Below, piece by piece: positions 41,326 to 52,459 of a stretch of 64,000 bases of DNA (within the stretch, counting starts at the first letter, position 1; each line of letters opens with the position of its first letter). This DNA is from JAIVJM01 sp963816985 (GTDB lineage Bacteria > Acidobacteriota > Blastocatellia > Pyrinomonadales > Pyrinomonadaceae). The notes beneath the pieces were generated by a model. It saw nothing but the letters and a program-made list of their open reading frames with translations. It was not told where the DNA came from and made no database searches. The stretch lies in assembly GCA_963816985.1 (NCBI GenBank), contig CAWFMF010000004.1:1-64000 (forward strand). The letters are read 5' to 3'. The position numbers and the translations under genes are program-made.

Positions 41326-43623
41326 CTACGGCGTCGCCGCGCTGACGCGATAGACGCGCCCCTTGTGGACGACGACGACGCGCTCGCCGAGGGCGAAGAA
41401 GCGCGCGAGGTCGGGCTCGCGGCTGACGAGCGCGAAGTACTCATCGCTGCCGAAGACGAGCGCCGTTTCGGGCAGTTTCGCGTCCGGCTTGAACGAGGAG
41501 TCAACCCACACGTTGTCGCGGAAGTAGAAAGTCTTGTCGCCGACCTTGCGCGCGCTCTCTATGCGCATCACGCTGTCCTCGTCGTCAGCGCGCATGACTT
41601 CCTGCTGCGCGCGCGCGCGTCGGCTCTCCCTCACCGCAGCCTCGCCCGTGACGGCCTTCGCGGCATCCCTCTTCGGCGCGGGCGGCGGGGGCGGCGGGGC
41701 GGACACGTCGGGCGCGGAGAGTACGGGTGCGCCCGCGCTCCCGGCGGCTCCGCGCGCGTCGCGGCCCCTGCGTTGGGCGGGCCTGTTTTGATTCGCGCCG
41801 TCTAACACAAACGAGTTATTGCGGCTGTTCGTGACCGTCGCCGCCTCCGCCGATTCGAGCGCGAGGTAAGAGGTGTAAGGCGTGACGATGCCGTAGCGCG
41901 TGCCGAGGTCTGTCACTTCGTCAACAAGCTCTTTCTGCTCGCCGTTGGTTCTCACCTGCTCCATCAGCCAGCCGACGCGGCGCGTGGCCCAGAGGCGCGG
42001 GAGGAAGTCGTTCGCGCTGCTTTCGAGCGGGAAGCGGAGGTTCTGGTAGTCGAAGGAGCGCGTCTGACTTCCCGTCCGGCCCGTCAGGCGGAGGTTCGTG
42101 AAGGGCACGTCCCCGTTGTTGCGGTAGCGACCGATGAGCGTGACCTGCGTGCCGCGGAAGAGGTCGGGCATCTCGCGCGGGTAGATGAGTTCGGCCTCGA
42201 CCGCGCCCATCTCCAAGGCGAGGTTGGTGAGGACGGGATGGTTAATCTTGGTGAAGAAGCTCGACACTTTGACTTCCAAGTCTTCGCGCGGCTCGACGTA
42301 CTCGGCGACGCCGCCGTTCTCCGCCGCGAGCTTGTCCAAAAGCGTCGTGTTCACGTCGTAGCCGACGCCGAAGGTGAAGAGCCGGACTCCGGCGACGCGC
42401 GCGGCCCGCGCGTTCTCGACGATGCGCGCGGTGTTCGTCTCGCCGACGGTCGGCAGCCCGTCCGTCATGAAGACGAGCATGCGGGGGCGCTCGCTCTGCT
42501 CGAACTGCTGCATCGCGGCGACGAGCGCGCCGTTGATGTTAGTGCCGCCGACGGGCCTCAACTCCTTGACGAAAGCCTCGCCCTTCGAACGCCCGGCGGC
42601 GTCGGCCTGAATCAGCTCCGAAGACATCAGACGCTCTTCGCTCGCGAAGTTGATGATGTTGAAGCGGTCGCCGTCGCGCAGACTACGGACGCCGAAGAGG
42701 AGCGCGGCCCGCGCCTTCTCCATCTTCCCCGCCTCGTTCATCGAGCCCGAAGTGTCGAGCACGAAGACGATGTCTTTCGAGGCGTACTCCTGCTCGGCCA
42801 GCTCGTCCTTCGGCGAGATGGTGAGGAGGAAGTAGCCGTGCCTGCCCGGCTCGCGGTGCGTCAAAAGCGTCATCCCGAAGTCTTCGTCCGAGACGGCGTA
42901 GAAGAGCTGGAAGTCCTGCGGCTCGCGCCCCGGCTTCGACTCGAACGAGATGCGCGCGCGCGAGCCCATGTGCTTCGTGTCTATCTGGTGGCTCGGCGAG
43001 TAGATGTTGCGCAGGGCCTGTCGCGCCTCGACCTCGATTGTGCCGGAGACCACGCCGACCTCGTTCATGTTGCGCCCCGTGGCGAGCGGGTAGCGGTAGG
43101 AGACCGTGCCCGACTCGGCCTTGAGCGCCTGCGTGTAGGTCAGCTCAAGCTTCTTGTCCGAGCGCGGGGGGATGGGAAAGATGCTCGCCTGGAAGAGGTC
43201 GCGGCCCGCGTATTCGAGCAGGCCGGGGTCGCGCTGCTTGCGGACTATCTCGTCGTAGATGCGCCGCGCCTCCTCGCGCGAGCGCACCTCGCCGACGAGC
43301 CTTTTGTCTCCGTCCCAGATGGCGAACTCGGAAATCGAGGCCGACTCAGGGATGGGGAAGAAGTACGTGCCTTCGAGGGTCGCGTCCGTGTCGTTGCGGA
43401 AGATTTGCTCGACGTGCGTCGTCGCCACCTGCGCTCGGACTTTGGTGTCAATCTTGATGGACTTGACGGGCAGCGCGCGGGGCAGCGGGATGGGGCGCGG
43501 CGGGACGGGGCAGCGCACGCACGGGCGCGGGACGATGACGCCCTGCGCGCTCGCCGTCGCCGACATGAACGCCAGCAGCAGGACGCCGAAAAAGAGGCAC
43601 AGCAAATCTCTCGTGGTTCTCAT
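41326..43623 (-). CDS. VIT and von Willebrand A domain protein (inter-alpha-trypsin-inhibitor-like)
   Basis: 765 residues with a signal peptide. A VIT domain comes first (about 50-180: VEQIFRNDTDATLEGTYFFP, SREEARRIYDEIVRKQRDPG, DLFQASIFPIPPRSDKKLEL). The VWA domain (about 285-450) has a complete MIDAS, DIVFVLDTSGSMNEAGKM, with RMLVFMTDGLPT. A beta-rich C-terminal region and a Pro/Ala-rich segment follow (about 650-690, PPPPPPAPK). Proteins of this type are secreted or periplasmic and thought to bind metal-dependent partners; no specific function is known. It is transcribed toward the YCF48-like gene with a hairpin repeat between. Confidence 0.9.
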   Translation of the reverse strand: MRTTRDLLCLFFGVLLLAFMSATASAQGVIVPRPCVRCPVPPRPIPLPRALPVKSIKIDTKVRAQVATTHVEQIFRNDTDATLEGTYFFPIPESASISEFAIWDGDKRLVGEVRSREEARRIYDEIVRKQRDPGLLEYAGRDLFQASIFPIPPRSDKKLELTYTQALKAESGTVSYRYPLATGRNMNEVGVVSGTIEVEARQALRNIYSPSHQIDTKHMGSRARISFESKPGREPQDFQLFYAVSDEDFGMTLLTHREPGRHGYFLLTISPKDELAEQEYASKDIVFVLDTSGSMNEAGKMEKARAALLFGVRSLRDGDRFNIINFASEERLMSSELIQADAAGRSKGEAFVKELRPVGGTNINGALVAAMQQFEQSERPRMLVFMTDGLPTVGETNTARIVENARAARVAGVRLFTFGVGYDVNTTLLDKLAAENGGVAEYVEPREDLEVKVSSFFTKINHPVLTNLALEMGAVEAELIYPREMPDLFRGTQVTLIGRYRNNGDVPFTNLRLTGRTGSQTRSFDYQNLRFPLESSANDFLPRLWATRRVGWLMEQVRTNGEQKELVDEVTDLGTRYGIVTPYTSYLALESAEAATVTNSRNNSFVLDGANQNRPAQRRGRDARGAAGSAGAPVLSAPDVSAPPPPPPAPKRDAAKAVTGEAAVRESRRARAQQEVMRADDEDSVMRIESARKVGDKTFYFRDNVWVDSSFKPDAKLPETALVFGSDEYFALVSREPDLARFFALGERVVVVHKGRVYRVSAATP

Positions 43624-43766
43624 CGCTCTCTCCTCAAAAGCTCTCGAAGGAAATCGAATCTCTCCGACTGGCCTGATCGCGTGCCGGTCTGGTGGTAGAA
43701 CGCCCGCCGTGCTCTTTCTTGCAGCTCTGAATCCGTCGGTGGGCGGAAACGTTGCCTCCGCCCGAA

Positions 43767-43857
43767 AAGTCAGAAGTCAGAACGATGAACGATGAACTGA
43801 AAGACAAACTGCTTTTTGCCTTTTCAGTTCATCGTTCATCGTTCTGACTTCTGACTT
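43767..43857. repeat. Hairpin repeat, GTCAGAA family (copy 3)
   Basis: AAGTCAGAAGTCAGAACGAT..GAACGATGAACTGA on the left pairs perfectly with its complement on the right. Here both CGATG units are the same, unlike copy 1, and the change is mirrored in the other arm. It ends 5 bp before the MFS gene's stop. Confidence 0.92.
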
Positions 43858-43862
43858 CGCTT

Positions 43863-45173
43863 TTATAGTTCTCTCAGGCGCGGGCTGCTCCATGCCACCC
43901 AGGCGACGAAGAGGGCGATGAAGAGGCCGCAGGCGGCGAGCGTCCGCTGCGGGCCGAAGCGTTCGGCGGCGGCCCCCGACAGGAAGCTGCCGAGCGGCAT
44001 CGTCCCGATGAAGGTCAGAATCCACATGCTCATCACGCGCCCGCGCATCCGGTCGGTGACGAGGTGCTGGACGAGCGCGTTGCCGACGGCGAAGAACGAG
44101 ACCATCGAGAAGCCGATGCCGAAGAGCAGCGGCAGCGCGACCGCCGGTTGCGGCGACAACGCGAAGCCGACGACGCAGACCGCCGCCGCGAACGCGCTCC
44201 ACAAAGCGAACCGCCCCTTGCCCCGGAAGTCGCCGAGGTAAGCCACCGTCAGCGCGCCGCAGAGCGCGCCCGCGCCCGGCGTCCCCGTCAAAAGCGAGAA
44301 CCCCGTCTCGCCCCACCCGAAGACGTCTTTCGCGAACACGGGCAGCAGCACGAGGTACGGCGCGCCGAAGAGGCTCACCACCGCCGAGGACAGAATCAGG
44401 AGGCTCACGCGCGGGCGCTTCTTGACGTAGCTCAGGCCTTCGAGCAAGTCCCTCAGCACCTCCCGCACACCGGCCTTCGCCACCGCCGTCGCTTCTTCCG
44501 CACTCGTCGGCGCGGGGGTCTCCCCACTTGAGACCGTCGGCGCGCCGCCTCTCTCTTCCTTCTTCTCGAACTTCATCCGCGAGAGCGCGAAGAGGATTGC
44601 GACGTAGGAGAGGGCGTTGAGAAGGAAGCAGCCGGCGAGCCCCGCGAACTTGATGGTCAGCGCGGCGAGGAGCGGGCCGATGACGCGCGAGAGCTGAAAC
44701 TGCGTGGAGTTGAGCGCGATGGCGTTCGAGAGGTCTTCGCGCTCGACGAGGTCAATCGTCATCGCCATGTACGAAGGCCCCGCCACGGCCCAGCAGCAGC
44801 CCGTCACGAACGTCAGCGCGAGCACCATCCAGACCTCGACCGTGCCCGCCCAGACCAGCGCCGCGAGGGCGAGCGCCGAGAGCCCCGCCCCCACCTGCAT
44901 GATGATGAGCACGCGCTTGCGGTCGAAGAGGTCTGCGTAGACGCCCGCGGGCAGCGTCAGCAGAAGCCCCGGCGCGCTCGCCATGAAGGTGTCGAGTCCG
45001 AGCCAGAAGGCCGAGTCCGTCAGTTCCAGAACGAGCCAGCTCTGCGCGACCGTCTGCATCCACGTGCCCGCCCCGGAGAGGAACGCACCCGTCCACATGA
45101 GCCGGTAGTTGCGGTGCGAGAGAGCGCGGAACATCGCGCCCGTGCGCCGGGTCGCCCCGTGTGCCGTTGACAT
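43863..45173 (-). CDS. Major facilitator superfamily transporter (MFS_3/EntS-like)
   Basis: 436 residues with about 12 membrane helices. The MFS family pattern is visible: RNYRLMWTGAFLSGAGTWMQ at the N-terminus, loop 2-3 motif GVYADLFDRKRVLI (the MFS G-x-x-x-D-R-x-x-R), and a second-half counterpart YLGDFRGKGRFALW. The MFS_3 group includes enterobactin exporters and drug exporters. The substrate is unknown. It is divergent from the TMEM175-like gene, and the approximately 110-bp region between the two holds the promoters. Confidence 0.88.
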   Translation of the reverse strand: MSTAHGATRRTGAMFRALSHRNYRLMWTGAFLSGAGTWMQTVAQSWLVLELTDSAFWLGLDTFMASAPGLLLTLPAGVYADLFDRKRVLIIMQVGAGLSALALAALVWAGTVEVWMVLALTFVTGCCWAVAGPSYMAMTIDLVEREDLSNAIALNSTQFQLSRVIGPLLAALTIKFAGLAGCFLLNALSYVAILFALSRMKFEKKEERGGAPTVSSGETPAPTSAEEATAVAKAGVREVLRDLLEGLSYVKKRPRVSLLILSSAVVSLFGAPYLVLLPVFAKDVFGWGETGFSLLTGTPGAGALCGALTVAYLGDFRGKGRFALWSAFAAAVCVVGFALSPQPAVALPLLFGIGFSMVSFFAVGNALVQHLVTDRMRGRVMSMWILTFIGTMPLGSFLSGAAAERFGPQRTLAACGLFIALFVAWVAWSSPRLREL

Positions 45174-45282
45174 AAAACCTTGATTGACGTGGCCGGAAAA
45201 TTAATAATGCACCGCCGCCCGCCGGAGGGCGCGCGGAAGCTCTACAATGCCCCCAACCGCCGGGAGACCGCAAGGAGCAGGG

Positions 45283-46059
45283 ATGATCCGCGAAAAGCTT
45301 CTCACACAGGGCGTCGGCGAGGAGTTCGGCTTCCGCTGGCGCGGCCAAGACGTGACGCGCATCGAGGCCCTTAGCGACGCCGTCTTCGGCTTCGCCATCA
45401 CGCTCCTCATCGTCTCGCTCGAAGTCCCGCAGACCTTCGACGAGCTGCTCTACATGATGCGCGGCTTCCTCGCCTTCGCCATCTGCTTCGCCATCCTCCT
45501 CATGGTCTGGTATCAGCAGTACATCTTCTTCCGCCGTTACGGGATGCGCGACACCGGAACCATCGTCCTCAACGCCGTCCTGCTCTTCGTCGTCCTCTTC
45601 TACATCTACCCCTTGAAGTTCGTCTGGAATTTTCTGACGAACATCCTCATCACCTTCGACATGCGCGTGCGGCTGCCGAGCGGCGAGATGATCTACCCGG
45701 TCGCGCGCGAGCAGGCCGGGACGATGATGCTCATCTTCGGCGTCGGCTACGTCGCCGTCTTCGTCGTCTTCGCGCTCCTCTACATTCGCGCCTACCGCAA
45801 GCGCGCCGAGCTTGAGCTGAACACGCTCGAAGTCTTCGACACGCGCACCGAGATCGAGGGACTGCTCCTGCAAATCGCCATCGGCCTCGTCTCCGTCTCC
45901 TTCGCCGCCGTCGGCGGCTGGCGCTTCGCCGGCCCCTCCGGCTGGGTCTACGGCCTCATCGGCCCCGTGCTCGCCGTCCACGGCAGGTTCCGTGGGAAGC
46001 AGCGGAAGCGCATGGAGGCCCACATCCGCACCACGACGCCTGCGACCGTCGCCGCTTAA
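45283..46059 (+). CDS. TMEM175-family (DUF1211) potassium-channel-like membrane protein
   Basis: 258 residues from ATG 45283, preceded by GGAGCAGGG. The TMEM175 signature R-x-E-x-x-S-D-A-V-F is present in TRIEALSDAVFGFAITLLIV, the pore-lining helix. Further helices lie at LAFAICFAILLMVWYQQYIF, TIVLNAVLLFVVLFYIYPLK, LIFGVGYVAVFVVFALLYIR and AIGLVSVSFAAVGGW. Bacterial homologues form tetrameric K+ channels. The gene follows an intergenic region shared with the divergent MFS transporter and is followed directly by a hairpin repeat. Confidence 0.88.
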   Translation: MIREKLLTQGVGEEFGFRWRGQDVTRIEALSDAVFGFAITLLIVSLEVPQTFDELLYMMRGFLAFAICFAILLMVWYQQYIFFRRYGMRDTGTIVLNAVLLFVVLFYIYPLKFVWNFLTNILITFDMRVRLPSGEMIYPVAREQAGTMMLIFGVGYVAVFVVFALLYIRAYRKRAELELNTLEVFDTRTEIEGLLLQIAIGLVSVSFAAVGGWRFAGPSGWVYGLIGPVLAVHGRFRGKQRKRMEAHIRTTTPATVAA

Positions 46060-46166
46060 GAAGGCAAAAGTAAAAAGGTAAAAGGCAAAAGTGAAGAGCC
46101 GAGAGGCCGCGTCGGTGTCGCGTGCTCTTTCTTCCTTTTGCCTTTTACCTTTTTACTTTTGCCTTC
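46060..46166. repeat. Hairpin repeat, GGCAAAAGTAAAAAGGTAAA family (copy 2)
   Basis: Arms of 32 bp, 46060-46091 and 46135-46166, are perfect reverse complements. The loop (GAGCCGAGAGGCCGCGTCGG..TCGCGTGCTCTTTCT) is nearly the same as that of copy 1. It separates the convergent TMEM175-like and XdhC-like genes. Confidence 0.93.
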
Positions 46167-46167
46167 T

Positions 46168-47022
46168 TTATTCCCGCCGCCATGCCGAGAGTGGAGCGCC
46201 CGTGCCGCCGCGCCGCTCGGCGACCATTTCGGCGAGGACTGAGAGCGCCACCTCCTCCGGCGAGACCGCGCCGATGTCGAGCCCGATGGGCGCGCGCACG
46301 CGCCGCAGCTCATCCTCTGCGAAGCCCGCCTCGCGCAGCCGCGAGAGCACGATGTTCGTCCGCCGACGGCTCCCAATCATCCCGACGTAGCGTGGACGGG
46401 CAGACAGCACCGCCTTCATGCACTCTTCGTCCTCGTTGTGCCCCCGCGTCACGACCGCGACGTACACGCCCCGCCCCGCGCCGACCGCCGCCCTCACCGC
46501 CTCCGTCCAACCCGCTTCGCCCGCTGCGACGAGTTCGATACTCTCTTCGGGAAACCGCTCGCGCGCGACGAACTCGGCGCGGTCGTCTAAGAGCGTGACC
46601 CTGTAGCCGGTCGCGTGCGCCAAACGCGCCAAGGCCGCGCCCACGTGCCCCGCCCCGCAGACGACGACGCGCGGCTCCGCCTCCACGCGCTCGAACAAGA
46701 CCCGCCCGCCGCTTAACTCTTCCCTCCCCGGCGCGACCTCCTCCAACGTGTAGGTGCGCGCCTCGGCGTGCGAGTCGAGGAACGTCCGCAAGTATACCGA
46801 GAGACTCTCGTCGAGCGCCGCGTCGCCCGTCGAGCCCGTGCGCGCGCCCGACTCTTCGAGCAAAACCTTCGCGCCCACGCGCACCGACGCCGCGCCGTCG
46901 GACGAGGCTCCGCCCGGAGCCTCGACCACGGTCGCGAGCGCGGCCAACGTGCCCTCGTCGAGGACTCGCGCCGCCGCCCGCGTGATGTCTTGTGTGGAAG
47001 TCTTTCGCCCCGCGTCGCTCAT
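46168..47022 (-). CDS. XdhC-family molybdenum-cofactor chaperone-like protein
   Basis: 284 residues from ATG 47022. The N-terminal XdhC/CoxI region is divergent (LATVVEAPGG, RVGAKVLLEESGARTGS). The C-terminal Rossmann domain has VVVCGAGHVGAALARLAHAT and GVYVAVVTRGHNEDEEC, with the Met-Ile-Gly-Ser motif YVGMIGSRRRTNIVLSRL and the family ending RAPIGLDIGAVSPEEVALS. XdhC proteins insert sulfurated Mo cofactor into xanthine-dehydrogenase-type enzymes. No such enzyme is in the window. The Mpo1-like gene's stop lies 6 bp upstream of this start, so both are co-transcribed. Confidence 0.9.
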   Translation of the reverse strand: MSDAGRKTSTQDITRAAARVLDEGTLAALATVVEAPGGASSDGAASVRVGAKVLLEESGARTGSTGDAALDESLSVYLRTFLDSHAEARTYTLEEVAPGREELSGGRVLFERVEAEPRVVVCGAGHVGAALARLAHATGYRVTLLDDRAEFVARERFPEESIELVAAGEAGWTEAVRAAVGAGRGVYVAVVTRGHNEDEECMKAVLSARPRYVGMIGSRRRTNIVLSRLREAGFAEDELRRVRAPIGLDIGAVSPEEVALSVLAEMVAERRGGTGAPLSAWRRE

Positions 47023-47027
47023 CCGCG

Positions 47028-47351
47028 TCAGGGCGTGCGCTTGTCGAGCGGCCTCTGCTGCGGCGATGGGGGCCGCAGAATACCGACCGCGCCGAGCGCG
47101 CGCCGCAGGAGCCACAGGGGGCCGACGATGAGGTACACGGGGTTGCGGAAGAAGGCGGGCTGGTTCCCCTCAATCGCGTGCCCGACGAATTGCAGAATCC
47201 AACCGACGACGAAGAGCGCCAGCGCCCAACGCCAGTTCCATAAGAACAGCGGCAGCGAGACGACGATCATCGGGATGCCGATGCTGTGCGTCAGCTTGTT
47301 CAAAGGGTGCCGGTGCTTCGCCTTGTATTCTTCGATGAAAGATGTCGCCAT
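47028..47351 (-). CDS. Mpo1-like (DUF962) membrane protein
   Basis: 107 residues. The DUF962 pattern is clear: EEYKAKHRHPLNKLTHSIGI (the conserved H-x-x-x-N-x-x-x-H), VGWILQFVGHAIEGNQPAFF (second His and Glu) and the final VYLIVGPLWLL. Three or four membrane segments. Yeast Mpo1 is an iron-dependent dioxygenase that shortens 2-hydroxy fatty acids by one carbon, and the His residues for iron are retained here. The host lipid substrate is unknown. It stands between two XdhC-like genes, an arrangement without an obvious functional link. Confidence 0.85.
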   Translation of the reverse strand: MATSFIEEYKAKHRHPLNKLTHSIGIPMIVVSLPLFLWNWRWALALFVVGWILQFVGHAIEGNQPAFFRNPVYLIVGPLWLLRRALGAVGILRPPSPQQRPLDKRTP

Positions 47352-47361
47352 ACTCTCAACT

Positions 47362-47460
47362 CCGTGACAGGTGAACGGTGACAGGTGACAGGACGAGAAA
47401 CAAAAGATACGCCTTTTTCCTTAACCTGTCACTCGTCACCCGTCGCGGTTCAAGGCTTTT
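47362..47460. repeat. Hairpin repeat, GACAGGTGAACGGTGACAGG family (copy 3)
   Basis: The left side repeats CCGTGACAGGTGAACGGTGAC and the right side carries TAACCTGTCACTCGTCACCC plus GTCGCGGTT. Complementarity is imperfect in comparison with the copies beside selB. It overlaps the last codons of the small XdhC-like gene. Confidence 0.75.
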
Positions 47461-47788
47461 CGCCGTCCCACACGTCTATGAAAATCTCCATCGTGCCGCC
47501 GCAGACCATGCCTTCCTCGCTGGCTTCGTCGGCGGTGAGGCTGAACTTGTGGAGGGCGGAGCGTCCCGTGCGGAGGGCGTCGCGGGCCTCGGCCCAGACT
47601 TCGGCCTCGATGCAGCCGCCGCCGACCGTCCCGGCGGTCTGGCCGCCCTCGAAGAAGAGCATCTTCGCCCCGCGCCGCTGCGGCGTCGAGCCGCGCGTGT
47701 GCGCCACCGTCGCCACCACGACGCGCTCGCCGCGCCGCCCGGCGGCTTCGATGTGACGGTAAAGCTCAGACTGCGAAATCGTACCCAT
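47450..47788 (-). CDS. XdhC/CoxI N-terminal-domain protein
   Basis: 112 residues that match only the N-terminal XdhC domain: ELYRHIEAAGRRGERVVVAT, HTRGSTPQRRGAKMLFFEGG and GTVGGGCIEAEVWAEARDA. The Rossmann half is lacking, although the next gene but one encodes a complete XdhC with a divergent N-terminus. Split XdhC pairs that work together exist in other bacteria. Its stop codon lies inside the hairpin repeat. The pairing would serve a Mo hydroxylase encoded elsewhere. Confidence 0.85.
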   Translation of the reverse strand: MGTISQSELYRHIEAAGRRGERVVVATVAHTRGSTPQRRGAKMLFFEGGQTAGTVGGGCIEAEVWAEARDALRTGRSALHKFSLTADEASEEGMVCGGTMEIFIDVWDGEKP

Positions 47789-47793
47789 AATCT

Positions 47794-47883
47794 AAAGTCA
47801 GAAGTCAGAACGATGAACGATGAACTGAAAGACAAGTCTCTTGCTCTTCAGTTCATCGTTCATCGTTCTGACTTCTGACTTTT
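47794..47883. repeat. Hairpin repeat, GTCAGAA family (copy 4)
   Basis: AAAGTCAGAAGTCAGAACGA and its partner GTTCTGACTTCTGACTTTT form the stem. The units are two CGATG copies as in copy 3. The loop is TGAAAGACAAGTCTCTTGCT. It lies between the XdhC N-domain gene's start and the coiled-coil gene's stop, both on the minus strand. Confidence 0.9.
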
Positions 47884-48699
47884 CATCTCGGTGGTTCGGC
47901 GGGCGGGTTCGTGCTCGTGGGGGTCGGCGTGGCGGTGGTGTTCGTCGTGCCGGTGGCCGCCCCGGTCTGTGGCTGTGGCTGCTCGTTGGCGTCGAGGCGC
48001 TGACGGAGGCGTTCGACTTCGGCCTCGGAGCTGGAGACCGCCGCTTCGAGGCGCGAGCGGCTGTTGGTGACGAGTTCGAGCTGCTTGCGCGTGCGCTCGC
48101 GCTCTCGTTCGAGGCTGCGTTGTATCTGGTCGCGGACTGCTGAGGGGTTGAGCGAGCCGATGAGCGCGGCGCGGCGCTGGATGGAGGCGGGGTCGAGCTC
48201 GTCTTCAATCTGCGCGAGCCGCTCTTCGTGGACGAACTGCTTATCGGTCACGTCGCGCAGTTGCGCGCGAAGGGTCTCGGCGCGCTGCTCGGCGCGGTTC
48301 AGGCGTTCGAGGTCGAAGAGCGCGCGCTGGTCGCTCTTCATCGCCGAGATGTCTTCCGTCAGCTTCTCGACCTGCGTGGAGAGACGCGTCACGGTCGAGC
48401 GCAAGGGGGTCGGGCTCCGGCTCCGGCGTGTTCGTCGTGGCGCGGCGCGACGTGCGCGAAGTGCCCCGGCGCGGCGTCTCGTCCTGCGCATCTTCGTCGG
48501 CGGTGGAGACGAGGCGCGGCTCGCCCCCCGTCGTTGCGGGCGCGGGCGTGGACTGCGGCGCGGGCGTCTGCGTGGCGGGCGTCGTCGCCCGGCGCGAAGG
48601 TCGCCTACGCTGCTGCGAGAAGACTTGCGGCACACAGACCGCGACGAAGGCGAGCGCGAGGAGCGCCGAGCCGAGCCGCCGAGCCGTTTTTTCTTTCAT
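47883..48699 (-). CDS. Secreted coiled-coil protein, frameshifted
   Basis: Starts at ATG 48699 (MKEKTARRLGSALLALAFVA), a signal peptide, followed by a Thr/Pro/Ala-rich segment to PEPEPDP. Near 48405, within a run of C's (GACCCCCTT), the frame changes, and the protein continues as RSTVTRLSTQVEKLTEDISA and a long coiled coil (to about residue 230), ending in a Thr/Pro tail. I treat this as one gene of about 270 residues with a single indel. It is probably periplasmic or surface-exposed and may act as a structural rod. No family is recognised. Confidence 0.7.
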
Positions 48700-48764
48700 C
48701 ACAAAACCTCCGTGACCCTTTCCGCCAAAAACCTTACACGCCCCACGCGCACGTTTGTTCCCGC

Positions 48765-49615
48765 TCAAGCGGGCTGCAACTTGAAGCTGATGTCCACGGC
48801 GCGCGCCGAGTGCGTGAGCGCGCCGATGCTGATGAGGTCAACGCCCGCCTCGGCGTAGGCGCGCACGTTCTCTAAGGTGATGCCGCCCGACGATTCGAGC
48901 ACGACGTTCGGCGCGAGTTCGCGCGCGAGCGTGACCATCTTTGCCGTCTCCTCCGGCGAGAGGTTGTCGAGCAGGATGATGTCCGCGCCGCAGCGCAGGG
49001 CTTCGCGCAAGTCCGACTCCTTCGAGACTTCGACCTCGATCTTGTGCAGGTGTCCGACCGCCTTGCGCGCGCGATCAACCGCCGTGCCCACTCCGCCCGC
49101 AAGCGCGATGTGGTTGTCTTTAATGAGCACGCCGTCGTCCAGACCGAAGCGGTGGTTCCGGCCCCCGCCCGCCTGCACCGCGTACTTCTCAAGCATCCGC
49201 AGGCCCGGCGTCGTCTTGCGCGTGTCCACTATCTGCGCGTTCGTGCCCTCGACGGCCTCGACGTAGCGGCGCGTCAGAGTCGCGATGCCGGAGAGGCGTT
49301 GCAGGAGGTTGAGCGCGAGCCTTTCGCCGCCGAGCAGCACGTCGGCGAAGCCGGTGGTGCGCGCGATGACCTTGCCCGCCTCAACTTCGTCGCCGTCCGA
49401 GACGAAGGCTTCGAGCTGCTGCTGCGAGTCTAAGGTCGAGAAGACCGACTCGGCGGCTTCGAGACCGGCGACGACCATCGGCTCTTTCGCCAGAAAGCGA
49501 CCGCGCGCGCTCTGCTGCCGCATCACCGTTGACTGCGTGGTGATGTCGCCCCGCCCCAAGTCTTCGTTCAGGAAAGCGCCGATCTGCGAGAACAGCGCGC
49601 CCTCGTCGAGCCAGT

Positions 49616-49619
<4 letters not shown>
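48765..49619 (-). CDS. nadC: Nicotinate-nucleotide pyrophosphorylase (quinolinate phosphoribosyltransferase)
   Basis: NadC makes nicotinate mononucleotide from quinolinate and PRPP in NAD synthesis. The 284-residue product has LGRGDITTQS near the N-terminus, ERLALNLLQRLSGIATLTRR, IVDTRKTTPGLRMLEKYAVQ (PRPP binding), GGGRNHRFGLDDGVLIKDNH and EVEVSKESDLREALRCGAD. The C-terminal ESSGGITLENVRAYAEAGVD completes the TIM barrel. It begins 4 bp inside the end of valS (ATGA overlap), so both are co-translated. The length is normal. Confidence 0.95.
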
Positions 49620-52318
<2,699 letters not shown>

Positions 52319-52372
52319 AAGATGCCTTCAATAGTAACAAGTCCGCCCTTCGCGCTCAAACCGCGCGAAGGA

Positions 52373-52457
52373 AAGGCAAAAGTAAAAAGGTAAAAGGCAA
52401 AAGTGAGAAGGCCGGTCGCCTCTTCACTTTTGCCTTTTACCTTTTTACTTTTGCCTT
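52373..52457. repeat. Hairpin repeat, GGCAAAAGTAAAAAGGTAAA family (copy 3)
   Basis: The arm AAGGCAAAAGTAAAAAGGTA..AAAGGCAAAAGTGAGAAG pairs with CTTCACTTTTGCCTTTTACC..TTTTTACTTTTGCCTT on the right. The loop is shorter than in copies 1 and 2. It is located between the valS start and the stop of the receiver-domain gene. Confidence 0.92.
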
Positions 52458-52459
52458 CT

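Noticed and set aside
42238..43698. Long plus-strand frame opposite the VIT-VWA gene
   Set aside because: Antisense shadow of a gene with complete VIT and MIDAS motifs; no motif of its own.
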